Shown here: one piece after another, positions 1 to 8,853 of the stretch | How positions within the stretch are numbered: the first letter of the stretch is position 1 | How the letters are laid out: every line of letters begins with the position of its first letter | Source: Pseudomonas viridiflava | GTDB lineage: Bacteria; Pseudomonadota; Gammaproteobacteria; Pseudomonadales; Pseudomonadaceae | Assembly (NCBI RefSeq): GCF_001642795.1 | Contig: NZ_LKEH01000023.1 | Coordinates: 124,193 to 188,192, forward strand | Length of the DNA: 64,000 bases | Reading direction: 5' to 3' | Notes under the pieces: generated by a model | Seen by the model: the letters and a program-made list of their open reading frames with translations, nothing else | The model's database searches: none | What the model was told of the DNA's origin: nothing | Position numbers and translations under genes: made by a program

Positions 1-74
1 TCACTCGGCATAACCGCGGTTACTTGCAGGCCAAGATCGACAAGAAACAGCACGTTATCAATATCAACAACTAA
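1..74 (+). CDS. C-terminal end of GTP cyclohydrolase II (ToxB/RibA-like), partial
   Basis: Only the last 23 codons are in the window, in the frame starting at base 3 and ending with TAA at 72-74. The end of the protein (RHNRGYLQAKIDKKQH) resembles the C-terminus of RibA-type GTP cyclohydrolase II, where an N-x-x-Y-L-x-x-K segment is followed by a conserved GH-like end. The enzyme opens the imidazole ring of GTP to give the pyrimidine shared by riboflavin and toxoflavin synthesis. The assignment leans heavily on the two downstream genes, a WD40 protein and a RibD-like deaminase, which match toxC and toxE of the known toxoflavin operon. It could be another protein with a similar tail. Confidence 0.5.
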   Translation, partial: TRHNRGYLQAKIDKKQHVININN

Positions 75-163
75 ACGGTCCTCGTAGCGAAGAGCTGCCT
101 ATCAGCGGGCGGGCACCGGCTTGCCTGAAATCGACCGGTTTATTTATCTAAAGGATATAGAGC

Positions 164-1864
164 ATGCGCCATTTCGGACCTATCAGCGGTATTACCGCCT
201 TCAACGATATTTATGTAGCCACGGCCGGTTATGACAACCAGGTCATCTTGTGGAATGCCAAGACCAAAACACCTATTCAACGCGTCCTTCATGACCATCT
301 GGCCAATCAGTGCGCGTTCAATGCCGACGGAACACTGCTGGTCAGCGCCAGCAGCGATTACACCGCCCGCGTATGGGAAGTTCCGTCACTGCGCCTCAAA
401 GCCGTGCTCATCGGGCATGAGGACGATATTGAAATGGCCGCTTTTTCACCTGACGGCCAGACCATTGCTACCAGTTCCCGCGACCATACGATCCGCCTGT
501 TCGATACTCAAGGGCACACGAAACACATCCTGCGAGGGCATGGCGCCGATGTGATCTCCGTCTGTTGGTCGGCCGACGGCAGAACACTGGTATCAAGCAG
601 TGACGACGGTTCCATCCGGCGCTGGAATGCCGGGACCGGCGAGTGTATCGATATCATTGATCTGGGCGGTGTGGAAACCGACACCGTCGCGTTGTCGAGG
701 GACGGGATCATTTTCGCCGGTGACGACGAGGGCAAGATTTCCGTGATCACGGCTCAAGGCACACAGCTCTACCCTGCCCATGCGGCCGGCATCAAACGCA
801 TCGTCTGGGATGACGCGCAACGTCTGCTGGTGAGCCTGAGTTATGACCGCTGCGTCATGCTCTGGCACCTGGATGAACAGAACAAACTGACGACAACCGC
901 TCAAACGTCACTGCCCAGCATCATCTGGCCACGCAGTTGCACGCTGCTGGGCACTGAACGCATCGCCTTCGTGACCTTCGGCTCCAGCTACGCAACCTGG
1001 AACTTCGTCACGCAGGAATGGGACCTGAACGGCATCGAGCCTGCCGTCAGTCTCAACGCAGTGGCTGTCGTCGAGAACGATATCTACAGCATCGGCGATG
1101 CGGGCATCCTGCAGATCAATGGGCAGCCAAGTACCCACGCAGGCAGTCTGTGCAACTTTCTGCTGCCCTTTGGAGACAGTGTGCTGACCGGCGGACAGAT
1201 GGGGACGGTGTTCGACGCGCGTACCGGCGAAGCCCTCTATCAACACCGCTCTCCCCTGAACTGCGGGACCACCTTCGAGCGAAACGGCCAGCTTCATGCG
1301 GCCATCGGGACCTACACCGGTGAGGCGCTGATTTTTTGCCTGGAGGCTGGCAAACCCCGCTTTGTGACCGCTGTGTCTTTGCATGAAAACGCGATCAAAG
1401 GCATCGCCGCAGATGAAGGCTTTTTGTTCAGTGTGTGTGCAACTGCTGCGGCTGCCTTTCACCGGATCAGCGACTTTGGTCTGGAACGCTACCTCGACAA
1501 GGCGCACGCACGAATCTCGAATGGCTGCACCCGCATCGAGGATGGGTTTGCCAGCATCGGCAGAGACCTCAAGTTGCGTCTGTGGCGTGACGGTCAGGAC
1601 GAAGTCTTCGACACGCCTCACGACCACTCGATCAAGTGCATCGCCATTTCGCAGGATCGCCAGCACATCGCGACAGGCAGCTACGGCGGTACGGTTGCCA
1701 TCTTCGACGTCGCCAAACGGCATTGGGTGATGGTGCAGAAGCCGACGGCCAGCGGAATCTCGTGCCTGTCACAGAACGCCGACGGCACCGGTTTTCTGGC
1801 CAGCGCCTATGACGGCAGGATCTACCCGATCCAGGTCAGGACGGGGACGCAAGCACGCCCATGA
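164..1864 (+). CDS. toxC: WD40-repeat protein, ToxC-like
   Basis: The 566-residue protein is built almost wholly of WD40 repeats. Recurring blocks such as GYDNQVILW, SSDYTARVWEV, SSRDHTIRLF and SYDRCVMLWHL fill residues 15 to about 260, and a second set runs from about 300 to the end (SIGRDLKLRLW, TGSYGGTVAIFDV), so it probably forms one or two beta-propellers. No enzyme motif, signal peptide or membrane segment is visible. The start is ATG with AAGGA about 9 bases upstream. It overlaps the following deaminase gene by 4 bp (ATGA), so the two are translationally coupled. In the toxoflavin operon of Burkholderia glumae the third gene encodes a WD-repeat protein needed for toxin synthesis but of unclear biochemical role. 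The tox assignment is an inference from order and content. Confidence 0.75.
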   Translation: MRHFGPISGITAFNDIYVATAGYDNQVILWNAKTKTPIQRVLHDHLANQCAFNADGTLLVSASSDYTARVWEVPSLRLKAVLIGHEDDIEMAAFSPDGQTIATSSRDHTIRLFDTQGHTKHILRGHGADVISVCWSADGRTLVSSSDDGSIRRWNAGTGECIDIIDLGGVETDTVALSRDGIIFAGDDEGKISVITAQGTQLYPAHAAGIKRIVWDDAQRLLVSLSYDRCVMLWHLDEQNKLTTTAQTSLPSIIWPRSCTLLGTERIAFVTFGSSYATWNFVTQEWDLNGIEPAVSLNAVAVVENDIYSIGDAGILQINGQPSTHAGSLCNFLLPFGDSVLTGGQMGTVFDARTGEALYQHRSPLNCGTTFERNGQLHAAIGTYTGEALIFCLEAGKPRFVTAVSLHENAIKGIAADEGFLFSVCATAAAAFHRISDFGLERYLDKAHARISNGCTRIEDGFASIGRDLKLRLWRDGQDEVFDTPHDHSIKCIAISQDRQHIATGSYGGTVAIFDVAKRHWVMVQKPTASGISCLSQNADGTGFLASAYDGRIYPIQVRTGTQARP

Positions 1865-2967
1865 ACCATTTCACTGAGTGCGACTTCCAGCACATGCAAC
1901 ATGCCTTGACGCTGGCAGAGCGTGGCAGCCACTCCACGTGGCCCAACCCTCGGGTGGGCTGCGTGATCGCCCACGGCATGCATGTCGTGGGCGAAGGCTG
2001 GCATCGAAGCGCTGGCGGTCCCCATGCCGAAGTGTTCGCGCTGCGTCAGGCAGGCGCATCGGCCAGGGGGGCGACAGCCTATGTCACGCTTGAACCCTGC
2101 AGCCACGTGGGACGAACCGGTGCCTGTTATCAGGCACTGATCGAAAGCGGCATCGCATCGGTTGTCGTCGCCCACGAGGATCCTTTCGAACAGGTCAACG
2201 GCCGAGGCATCGCCCTGCTGCGAGAGGCCGGTATCGAGGTCAAGGTCGGCCTGCTTCGAACGGCCGCAAGAGAACTCAATCGCGGATTTCTGTCCAGCGT
2301 CGAGCGGCAGCGCCCGTGGGTGCAGCTCAAGCTGGGCATGAGTCTGGACGGTCGAACAGCGTTGAAGAATGGTCGTTCTCAGTGGATTTCCAGTCCGCAG
2401 GCCCGTGCCGATGTGCAGTTCTGGAGGGCACGTAGCGCGGCCATCCTGACCGGCAGCGGTACGGTGCTCGCGGATGACCCTTTATTGACGGTGCGCCAGT
2501 TGTCATCGCCGGAAGCCTTGCAGCCGGTGAGGGTTGTGCTGGACAGTCAGGCGCGTGTTCCGGGTAGCGCACGGGTATTCAACTCATTGGCGCCCAGCCT
2601 GCATGTCATCGGGCGCGACGCCGAACCGCAGCAGGATCACCGTCCTGATCTGCTGCGCCTGGACACGGACACTCAAGGGCTGGACCTCAAGGCGCTCATG
2701 CATGCACTGAGCAAACGCGGCCTGCATGACGTCATGGTGGAAGCCGGGCCGACGCTGGCCGGTACCCTGCTCAGCGCTCATCTGGTAGATGAATTGCTGC
2801 TCTACATGGCGCCTCGTCTGCTGGGGGATCTCGCCCGACCACTGGTGCATATGGCAGAGCTGACCAACCTTGAAGACAGTCTGGATTTCGATGTTTACGA
2901 CGTCACAAAAATGGGACCGGACCTGCGCCTGCGCCTGCGCCCGACTCAGCCGGCGGGGTCTCGATGA
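1861..2967 (+). CDS. toxE: RibD-like pyrimidine deaminase/reductase, ToxE-like
   Basis: The 368-residue protein has the two-domain RibD layout. The N-terminal cytidine-deaminase-fold domain (about 1-145) carries the zinc motif HAEVFAL near residue 50 and PCSHVGRTGAC near residue 80. The C-terminal RibD reductase-like domain (about 150-360) includes LKLGMSLDGRTA and VEAGPTLAGTLL. RibD deaminates and reduces the pyrimidine made by GTP cyclohydrolase II. In toxoflavin clusters this homologue (ToxE) acts on the same early intermediates. It starts inside the stop codon of the WD40 gene and converges with the LysR gene, with a 22-bp overlap of the 3' ends. Its place next to WD40, LysR and RND genes favours a toxin role, but a second housekeeping ribD copy cannot be excluded. 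Confidence 0.8.
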   Translation: MNHFTECDFQHMQHALTLAERGSHSTWPNPRVGCVIAHGMHVVGEGWHRSAGGPHAEVFALRQAGASARGATAYVTLEPCSHVGRTGACYQALIESGIASVVVAHEDPFEQVNGRGIALLREAGIEVKVGLLRTAARELNRGFLSSVERQRPWVQLKLGMSLDGRTALKNGRSQWISSPQARADVQFWRARSAAILTGSGTVLADDPLLTVRQLSSPEALQPVRVVLDSQARVPGSARVFNSLAPSLHVIGRDAEPQQDHRPDLLRLDTDTQGLDLKALMHALSKRGLHDVMVEAGPTLAGTLLSAHLVDELLLYMAPRLLGDLARPLVHMAELTNLEDSLDFDVYDVTKMGPDLRLRLRPTQPAGSR

Positions 2968-3869
2968 GACGCCACCTGTTCGACCTGTTCGCGTAGCCAC
3001 TTATGGGCAGGGTCTTCGTTGAAGCGGTGGTGCCAGATCTGCACGAACGGAAACGGCGGTATGGCCAGCGGCGGGCTGAGCTTGATCAGCGTGTCGTCCA
3101 CCTCCGCCTCATCCAGCGTTCGGGTGGCGACGGTGAGGATCAAATCGGTCTGGCTGATCATCCGGGGGGCCGTACGCCAGTGCGGCACGCTGACAGCGAT
3201 GCGGCGATGCAGACCCTGAGCACGCAACAGGTTATCGATCTCGCCGATGCTTCCATCCATGGACACGGAAATGTGTGGACGCATCAGGTAACTGTCCAGG
3301 TCGAGCACGCCATTGGATGGCAGCGTCTTGCGATCAAGCAGGCACGAGAATGTCTCTTCGAACAGCGTGGACTGGGCGATGTCGGCGGGCAGACCGGGAA
3401 ACACGCCAAGCGCCAGATCGATCTTGCCCTGAGTGACCTGCTCAAGCATGCCGGGGCGGCTGCCCTGCGTCACGACGACGGTGGTGTTGGGAGCCTGTTT
3501 GCGAATGCGCACCAGCAGCCTGGGCAACACGATGGCTGCACCGTAGTCGGACATTGCCAGATTGAAGGTACGTTGCGAGCTGGCAGGTTCGAAGGCAATG
3601 GAGTTGCCGAACAGGGTCTCGATCTGGCTCAGCACTTCCTTGACGGGCATCTGGATGTTGAGCGCCAGCGCGCTCAGGTACACCTCGTTGCCCTTCCTGA
3701 TCAGGATCGGGTCGTCGAGCAGGCTGCGCAGTTTGCTCAGGGAGTGGCTGATTGCAGGCTGACTCAGGTGCAGACGCTCGCCCGTGCGGGTGACGTGCTT
3801 TTCTGTCAGCAAGGCATCAAGCACCACCAACAGATTCAAATCGATGTTACGCAACAAGACATTCACCAT
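2946..3869 (-). CDS. LysR-family transcriptional regulator, ToxR-like
   Basis: The 307-residue LysR-type regulator has an N-terminal winged helix (about 10-68; LSQPAISHSLSKLRSLLDD is the recognition region) and a C-terminal LysR substrate-binding fold. I chose the ATG at 3869 (MVNVLLRNIDLNLLVVLDAL) because LysR proteins start about there and GGAAGG lies 8 bases upstream; the open frame continues to 4160 but would run across the divergent VOC gene. In toxoflavin clusters a LysR regulator (ToxR) uses toxoflavin as co-inducer to activate the biosynthetic and efflux operons. Its place between the deaminase and the pump genes fits that role. Being divergent from the VOC gene, it may control the shared 54-bp interval. 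Confidence 0.8.
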   Translation of the reverse strand: MVNVLLRNIDLNLLVVLDALLTEKHVTRTGERLHLSQPAISHSLSKLRSLLDDPILIRKGNEVYLSALALNIQMPVKEVLSQIETLFGNSIAFEPASSQRTFNLAMSDYGAAIVLPRLLVRIRKQAPNTTVVVTQGSRPGMLEQVTQGKIDLALGVFPGLPADIAQSTLFEETFSCLLDRKTLPSNGVLDLDSYLMRPHISVSMDGSIGEIDNLLRAQGLHRRIAVSVPHWRTAPRMISQTDLILTVATRTLDEAEVDDTLIKLSPPLAIPPFPFVQIWHHRFNEDPAHKWLREQVEQVASHRDPAG

Positions 3870-3923
3870 CCATGGCCTTCCAAACCCGAGGGGTTTCTTT
3901 GTCTCAAAAAAGGAGAGCGACAC
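3870..3923. promoter_or_regulatory. 54-bp divergent interval between LysR and VOC genes
   Basis: This short gap separates two divergent starts and so must hold the regulatory DNA for at least one of them. It contains a small perfect dyad, AAACCC-GAG-GGGTTT (3882-3896), and the VOC ribosome site AGGAG at about 3911. LysR regulators commonly bind such divergent gaps and repress themselves. That the dyad is the operator is inference, and it is shorter than a typical LysR box. Confidence 0.4.
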
Positions 3924-4337
3924 ATGCCACGACTCAACAGGATCATTGAGACAGCGCTCTATGTGAAAGATCTTACAGAAGCCAAGAATTTTTACTACAA
4001 CACGCTCGACCTTGAAGTCATGGTGGAAAGCAGTGTACTGGTCGCCCTGAACGTCGGAGGTTTGAACACGCTGCTGCTGTTTAAACGCGGTGCATCGCTT
4101 GAGACTAAACACTTGAGCGGCGGGGAAATTCCGCCACACGATGCGAGCGGACGCATACACGTATGCTTTGCTATAGACGCCCGGGAGATGGACGCCTGGG
4201 TGGAACGTCTCGAGCAGGCTGACGTTCCCATAGAGGGCCGCACGGAATGGCCAAAGGGCGGATCGAGCATCTACTTCCGCGATCCGGATGACAACCTGAT
4301 CGAGCTTCTGACCCCTGGCTGCTGGCCAATCTACTGA
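3924..4337 (+). CDS. VOC (glyoxalase/bleomycin-resistance) family protein, candidate toxin-degrading self-resistance enzyme
   Basis: The 137-residue protein has the vicinal-oxygen-chelate fold pattern of two beta-alpha-beta-beta-beta units: ETALYVKDLTEAKNFYYNTL near the start and IYFRDPDDNLIELLTP at the end, the usual VOC C-terminal motif. The candidate metal ligands are the glutamate of LIEL, and a histidine in GRIHVCFAI near residue 79. The start is ATG with AGGAG about 8 bases upstream. TflA, the toxoflavin lyase of Paenibacillus polymyxa, is a VOC-fold metalloenzyme, and Pseudomonas tox clusters carry a toxoflavin-degrading gene (toxM). The position beside LysR and pump genes therefore suggests self-resistance, but this is inference. 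A generic glyoxalase-like enzyme is the alternative. Confidence 0.7.
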   Translation: MPRLNRIIETALYVKDLTEAKNFYYNTLDLEVMVESSVLVALNVGGLNTLLLFKRGASLETKHLSGGEIPPHDASGRIHVCFAIDAREMDAWVERLEQADVPIEGRTEWPKGGSSIYFRDPDDNLIELLTPGCWPIY

Positions 4338-4362
4338 ACCATTGAGTCAAGGATGAACGTTG

Positions 4363-5490
4363 ATGATTTACGTCGGTGCAGTGAAGCGCCATCCCTATGT
4401 GCTGATCGTCCTGTCAGGGCTGCTGGTCTGTGGCGCGGTCTGGGGAGTGCTCGGCAATAAGGCCCCGGCCGAAAACGCGGCGCCAGCGCCCATCAAGGTC
4501 GCGGTCGCCACCGTTAACAGCACGCCTTTCACCTACTACCTGGACACGATCGGCGAGCTGGAAGCGCTTCAGGAAGTCGGTGTGCCGGCCGAAGTCGGCG
4601 GCCGGATTGTCGAGTTGCCTGTCACCTCGGGACAGCGGGTCGAGCGAGGCCAGGTGCTGGTACGTCTCAACGATGCCCGTCAGCGGGGCGAGCGTGTGCG
4701 TCTGCAGGGCGAGCTTGAAAACGCGAAGGTGCGTCTTGACCGTGCTCGTCAGTTGGCAAGCGTCAGCGCCATGTCGAAACAGGAAGCAGGCGATGCGCAG
4801 AGCCAGTACCTGACGGCAAAAGGCGCATTGCAGGCACTGGAAGCAGAGATCGATCAACTCACGATCAGGGCACCTTTCGCCGGTACGCTGGGCATTCGAC
4901 AAGTGCATCTGGGCCAATACGTCAGTCAGGGCCAAACGCTGATCAATCTGGTGGGCAGCCAAGGCTTTTACGTCAACTTCAGCGTACCGGAGCAGGCGCT
5001 TGCCTACCTGGCAAAGGATGGCGCTGTGGAGGTGGCGCTGGACTCCCTGCCCGACCAGTCAACGACTGCCGTCATCACCACGCTGGACCCGATGCTGGAT
5101 CGCTCACGAATGATCAACGTGCAGGCTCGCCTGCAACAGGCCCCTGAAGCGGCGCTTCCGCGTATGTTCGCCCGCGTACGCGTGCCCAGAGCAAGCAATC
5201 AGGAGGTACTGACCGTGCCGGAAACCGCAGTCACCTACAGCGCTTACGGCGAGCAGATGTACATCGTTCAACCCGGCAAAGACCGGCAACCACCGACGGC
5301 GCGCCGCATTGCGGTCAGGACCGGAGAGCGCCGCGACGGCCAGGTGATTGTCGAAGAAGGCATCAGCCCCGGCGATCGGATCGTGGTTGCCGGGCAGATA
5401 AAACTCAGCGACGGCGCAGCCATTGAAACCGTCGAAACCAGCGTTCTCGACCCACGAAAAACCACTGCACAGACGGGGTCGAGCCAATGA
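4363..5490 (+). CDS. RND efflux periplasmic adaptor (membrane fusion protein)
   Basis: The 375-residue protein has an N-terminal membrane anchor (about 10-28, HPYVLIVLSGLLVCGAVWG), a lipoyl half-motif (VPAEVGGRIVELPVTSGQRVERGQVLVRL), a short helical hairpin (about 105-155), the second lipoyl half (TIRAPFAGTLGIRQVHLGQYV) and beta-barrel and membrane-proximal domains. I prefer the ATG at 4363 to the TTG just before it; AAGGA lies about 10 bases upstream. Its stop overlaps the RND gene start by 4 bp (ATGA). It should bridge the inner-membrane pump to an outer-membrane channel. Toxoflavin clusters carry an equivalent toxin exporter (toxFGHI), so export of the local toxin is likely. No outer-membrane channel gene follows, so the pump may use one encoded elsewhere. 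Confidence 0.85.
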   Translation: MIYVGAVKRHPYVLIVLSGLLVCGAVWGVLGNKAPAENAAPAPIKVAVATVNSTPFTYYLDTIGELEALQEVGVPAEVGGRIVELPVTSGQRVERGQVLVRLNDARQRGERVRLQGELENAKVRLDRARQLASVSAMSKQEAGDAQSQYLTAKGALQALEAEIDQLTIRAPFAGTLGIRQVHLGQYVSQGQTLINLVGSQGFYVNFSVPEQALAYLAKDGAVEVALDSLPDQSTTAVITTLDPMLDRSRMINVQARLQQAPEAALPRMFARVRVPRASNQEVLTVPETAVTYSAYGEQMYIVQPGKDRQPPTARRIAVRTGERRDGQVIVEEGISPGDRIVVAGQIKLSDGAAIETVETSVLDPRKTTAQTGSSQ

Positions 5491-8400
5491 AATTTACAGA
5501 CGTCTTCGTCCAGCGACCCGTGCTCGCGCTGGTGGTCAGTCTTCTGATTATTCTGGCCGGTCTCAAGGCGTTTCAGGATCTACCGGTGCGTCAGTACCCG
5601 CTTCTGGAAAGCTCGACCATTACCGTCACCACCGATTATCCCGGTGCGCCGGCCGAGTTGATGCAGGGGTTTGTCACCCAGCCCATCAATCAGTCCCTCG
5701 CATCGGTCGAAGGGGTGGATTACGTCAGCTCTTCATCGGTACAGGGACGTAGCCTGATTACCTTGCGCATGGGCCTCAATCAGGACTCGGCGAAGGCCCT
5801 GAGCGAGGTCATTGCCAAGGTCAATCAGGTCAAGTATCGCCTGCCCGAGCAGGCCTATGATCCGGTCATTGATCGCTCTGCCGGCGATTCGACGGCCGTG
5901 GCTTATGTGGGCTTTTCCAGCGATCAGCTTTCGGCTGCGGCACTGAGCGATTATCTCGACCGTGTGGTTCAGCCCATGTTGTCCAGTATTGACGGCGTGG
6001 CGAAGGTACAAACCTTCGGTGGCCAGCGTCTGGCAATGAGGTTATGGCTCGATCCACGCAGCCTTGCCGGTCATGGGGTCAGCGCTGAAGACGTTGAACA
6101 GGCGATTCTGGCCAACAACTTTCAGGCAGCACCAGGCCAGATAAAAGGTCAGTACGTGGTGAGTTCGATCCAGGTCAACACCGACCTGAGCAATCTGGAA
6201 GAATTCCGCGACATGGTCATCAGCAATCGCGGCGACCGCCTGCTGCGCCTGCGTGATGTCGGCACCGTGGAACTGGGTTCCGCGACCTACGAAACCAGTG
6301 CGCTCATGGATGGTAAACCCGCGGTGCATCTGGGCCTTTATGCCACGCCTGACGGCAACCCGCTGACCATTGTGGCCGCCATCCGCGAACAGCTTCCCGC
6401 TATCGAAAAGACCCTGCCGCCAGGCGTGCACGCAGCGCTGGCGTTCGAGACGGCGATGTTCATTCATGCGTCCATCATCGAAGTCATCGAGACTCTGATC
6501 GAAGCCGTGCTGATCGTCGTGCTGATCATTTACCTGTGCCTGGGATCGGCGCGCAGTGTGCTGATCCCCATCCTCAGCATCCCGCTGTCGATGCTGGGTG
6601 CGCTGGCGCTCATGACCCTGTTCGGTTTCAGCATCAACCTGCTGACCCTGCTCGCGATGGTTCTGGCCACAGGCCTGGTGGTGGACGATGCAATCGTGGT
6701 GATGGAAAACATTTACCGGCACATTCTCGAGGGCCTGAGCCCTTCGCAGGCTGCGCTGACCGGCGCTCGCGAAATTGCCTCTCCGGTCATCGCCATGACC
6801 CTTACTCTGGCTGCTGTCTACATGCCCATCGGGCTGATGACGGGGCTGACCGGAGCGCTGTTCAAAGAGTTCGCGCTGACGCTGGCGGGCGCGGTACTGG
6901 TGTCCGGAGTAATCGCCCTCACCCTGACACCGGTACTGTGCGCCAGACTGTTGCCTGCCGGTCAGAACGAAGGCCGGATGAGCCAACGCGCCGAAGCTTT
7001 TTTTCACTGGCTCGCGCGGCACTATCAGCGCCTGCTGGTCGCCTCGCTGCGTAGGCGCGGAGCCGTTCTGGTCTTCGCCGTACTGGTGCTGATCAGCCTG
7101 CCCTGGCTTTACGGTCAGGCGGCCAGAGAGCTGGCGCCGAATGAAGATCAGGGCAACCTGTTGCTGGCCATCAAATCCCCGCAACATGCCAATCTGGATT
7201 ACGTCGAACGCTATGCAGACCAGGTGAGCCGCATCATGGCCAGCGTGCCGGAAGCATCCAGTACCTGGATCATCAACGGCACGGACGGCGTGGCCGCCAG
7301 CTTCGCAGGGGTCAACTTCAGCCCGTGGGAGGAGCGCAGCCGCAGCGCTCTGACGATACAGGCCCAACTGCAGAACGCTGTCGATGCTGCCGAAGGGCAA
7401 TCCATTTTCGTGTTCCAGCTACCAGCCCTGCCTGCTTCGACCGGAGGTCTGCCCATTCAACTGGTGTTACGCAGCACCCAGGACTATCGAGGGTTGTATG
7501 AGGCCATGGAGGACCTCAAACAGCGTGCGCGTGAGAGCGGGCTGTTCGCCGTCGTCGACAGTGATCTGGCGTTCGACAACCCTGTCGTCCAGGTGCGCAT
7601 CGACCGCAGCAAGGCGAACAGCATTGGCATTCGCATGCAAGACATCGGCACCACACTCGCGGTGCTGGTCGGCGAGAAATACACCAATCGCTTTGGCCTT
7701 CAAGGTCGCTCGTATGACGTCATCACCCAGACTTCCGCCAACAATCGGCTGACACCTCAAGCGCTCAACAACCTGTACGTGAGCACCGATCAGGGTCGAC
7801 AGGTCCCACTGTCCACCGTGGTGACGCTGGAACGCGATATACAACCCAACGCGTTGAAGCAGTTCAATCAGCAGAACGCCGCCATCCTGCAGGCCGTGCC
7901 CGCGCCCGGCGTGAGCATCGGTGCGGCAGTGGCGTTTCTTCAGGAACAGAGCGCAACACTGCCCAGCGGATTCACCCATGACTGGCAAGCCGAAGCCCGG
8001 CAGTTCATCCATGAAGGCAACGCCCTTCTCTATGCATTTCTATTCGCTCTGATCGTCATCTACATGGTGCTGGCAGCCCAATACGAAAGCCTGATCGACC
8101 CGTTGATCATCCTCATCACCGTGCCGCTGTCGATCTGTGGGGCCTTGATCCCCTTGGCGATGGGGCTGGCCAGTCTGAACATCTACACCCAGATCGGGCT
8201 GGTGACACTGATCGGACTGATCAGCAAACACGGCATCCTCATGGTGGAATTCGCCAACGAACTGCGCGCCCTCAGCGGCGGCACATCCGCCCAAGCCATC
8301 GTACGGGCCTCACGCATCCGCCTGCGTCCCATCCTGATGACCACAGCCGCAATGGTCGTAGGCCTTATCCCATTGCTGTTCGCCTCAGGCGCTGGCGCCA

Positions 8401-8552
8401 ACAGCCGCTTCGGCCTGGGTCTGGTAATCGTCATCGGCATGATGACAGGGACCTTGTTCACGCTGTTTGTACTGCCTGCGATTTATACGGTGTTGTCACG
8501 GGAAGGCAGATCGGTGGGTGAGGGAGCTGCGGGTGAATTGAGTAAGGTGTGA
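5487..8552 (+). CDS. RND (HAE1/AcrB-type) inner-membrane efflux transporter
   Basis: The 1021 residues are the usual length for the family. The N-terminus is typical (FTDVFVQRPVLALVVSLLII), followed by two large periplasmic loops and twelve predicted membrane segments. In TM4 the motif LATGLVVDDAIVVMENIYRH holds the paired aspartates that relay protons. The repeat half carries GLISKHGILMVEFANELR and the end FTLFVLPAIYTVLSRE. The gene overlaps the adaptor gene by 4 bp. It probably exports the product of the neighbouring tox-like genes; the substrate is not readable from sequence. The reading frame is intact to its TGA, and accessory DNA begins immediately after it. Confidence 0.9.
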   Translation: MKFTDVFVQRPVLALVVSLLIILAGLKAFQDLPVRQYPLLESSTITVTTDYPGAPAELMQGFVTQPINQSLASVEGVDYVSSSSVQGRSLITLRMGLNQDSAKALSEVIAKVNQVKYRLPEQAYDPVIDRSAGDSTAVAYVGFSSDQLSAAALSDYLDRVVQPMLSSIDGVAKVQTFGGQRLAMRLWLDPRSLAGHGVSAEDVEQAILANNFQAAPGQIKGQYVVSSIQVNTDLSNLEEFRDMVISNRGDRLLRLRDVGTVELGSATYETSALMDGKPAVHLGLYATPDGNPLTIVAAIREQLPAIEKTLPPGVHAALAFETAMFIHASIIEVIETLIEAVLIVVLIIYLCLGSARSVLIPILSIPLSMLGALALMTLFGFSINLLTLLAMVLATGLVVDDAIVVMENIYRHILEGLSPSQAALTGAREIASPVIAMTLTLAAVYMPIGLMTGLTGALFKEFALTLAGAVLVSGVIALTLTPVLCARLLPAGQNEGRMSQRAEAFFHWLARHYQRLLVASLRRRGAVLVFAVLVLISLPWLYGQAARELAPNEDQGNLLLAIKSPQHANLDYVERYADQVSRIMASVPEASSTWIINGTDGVAASFAGVNFSPWEERSRSALTIQAQLQNAVDAAEGQSIFVFQLPALPASTGGLPIQLVLRSTQDYRGLYEAMEDLKQRARESGLFAVVDSDLAFDNPVVQVRIDRSKANSIGIRMQDIGTTLAVLVGEKYTNRFGLQGRSYDVITQTSANNRLTPQALNNLYVSTDQGRQVPLSTVVTLERDIQPNALKQFNQQNAAILQAVPAPGVSIGAAVAFLQEQSATLPSGFTHDWQAEARQFIHEGNALLYAFLFALIVIYMVLAAQYESLIDPLIILITVPLSICGALIPLAMGLASLNIYTQIGLVTLIGLISKHGILMVEFANELRALSGGTSAQAIVRASRIRLRPILMTTAAMVVGLIPLLFASGAGANSRFGLGLVIVIGMMTGTLFTLFVLPAIYTVLSREGRSVGEGAAGELSKV

Positions 8553-8853
8553 TTTTTGGAGCGGGGGGAAGTTGGCACCTTCCGTTGTCTGCTGCTGTTG
8601 CGACGCCAGGAAAGCGCGCAATTTATCGTCCGGCAACGCAAGCTGGCGGCCGAACTTCCCCTCGGAGACGCTTGACAATCCGCCCCCATGGCGGGCTTTC
8701 TCATTTCTAGACTTTAAACCAGTCAGAAGTGAGGATTTGGCTTCTTCGCCATCGATTGGCCTAAACCACTCAACGCAGAGTTTCTGCTTATCTCGCAGGG
8801 CGTACTCAAAAGACATAGGGATACCACAGATGCTGCCCACGACCTGTGGCGCC
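8553..8853. other. Intergenic strip between the RND pump and accessory region, with terminator-like hairpin
   Basis: No convincing gene is seen. A hairpin CCGCC-CCCAT-GGCGG at 8680-8694, followed by a T-rich stretch, may terminate the rightward tox transcript. On the minus strand an open frame runs across 8496-8894, but it has no recognisable domain and overlaps the pump gene, so I do not call it. This strip is where the tox cluster gives way to unrelated accessory genes. Confidence 0.4.

Noticed and set aside
3003..4337. A 444-codon open frame that fuses antisense-of-LysR sequence to the VOC protein.
   Set aside because: The first two thirds are the complementary strand of the LysR gene; the VOC domain has its own ATG at 3924 with a good ribosome site.
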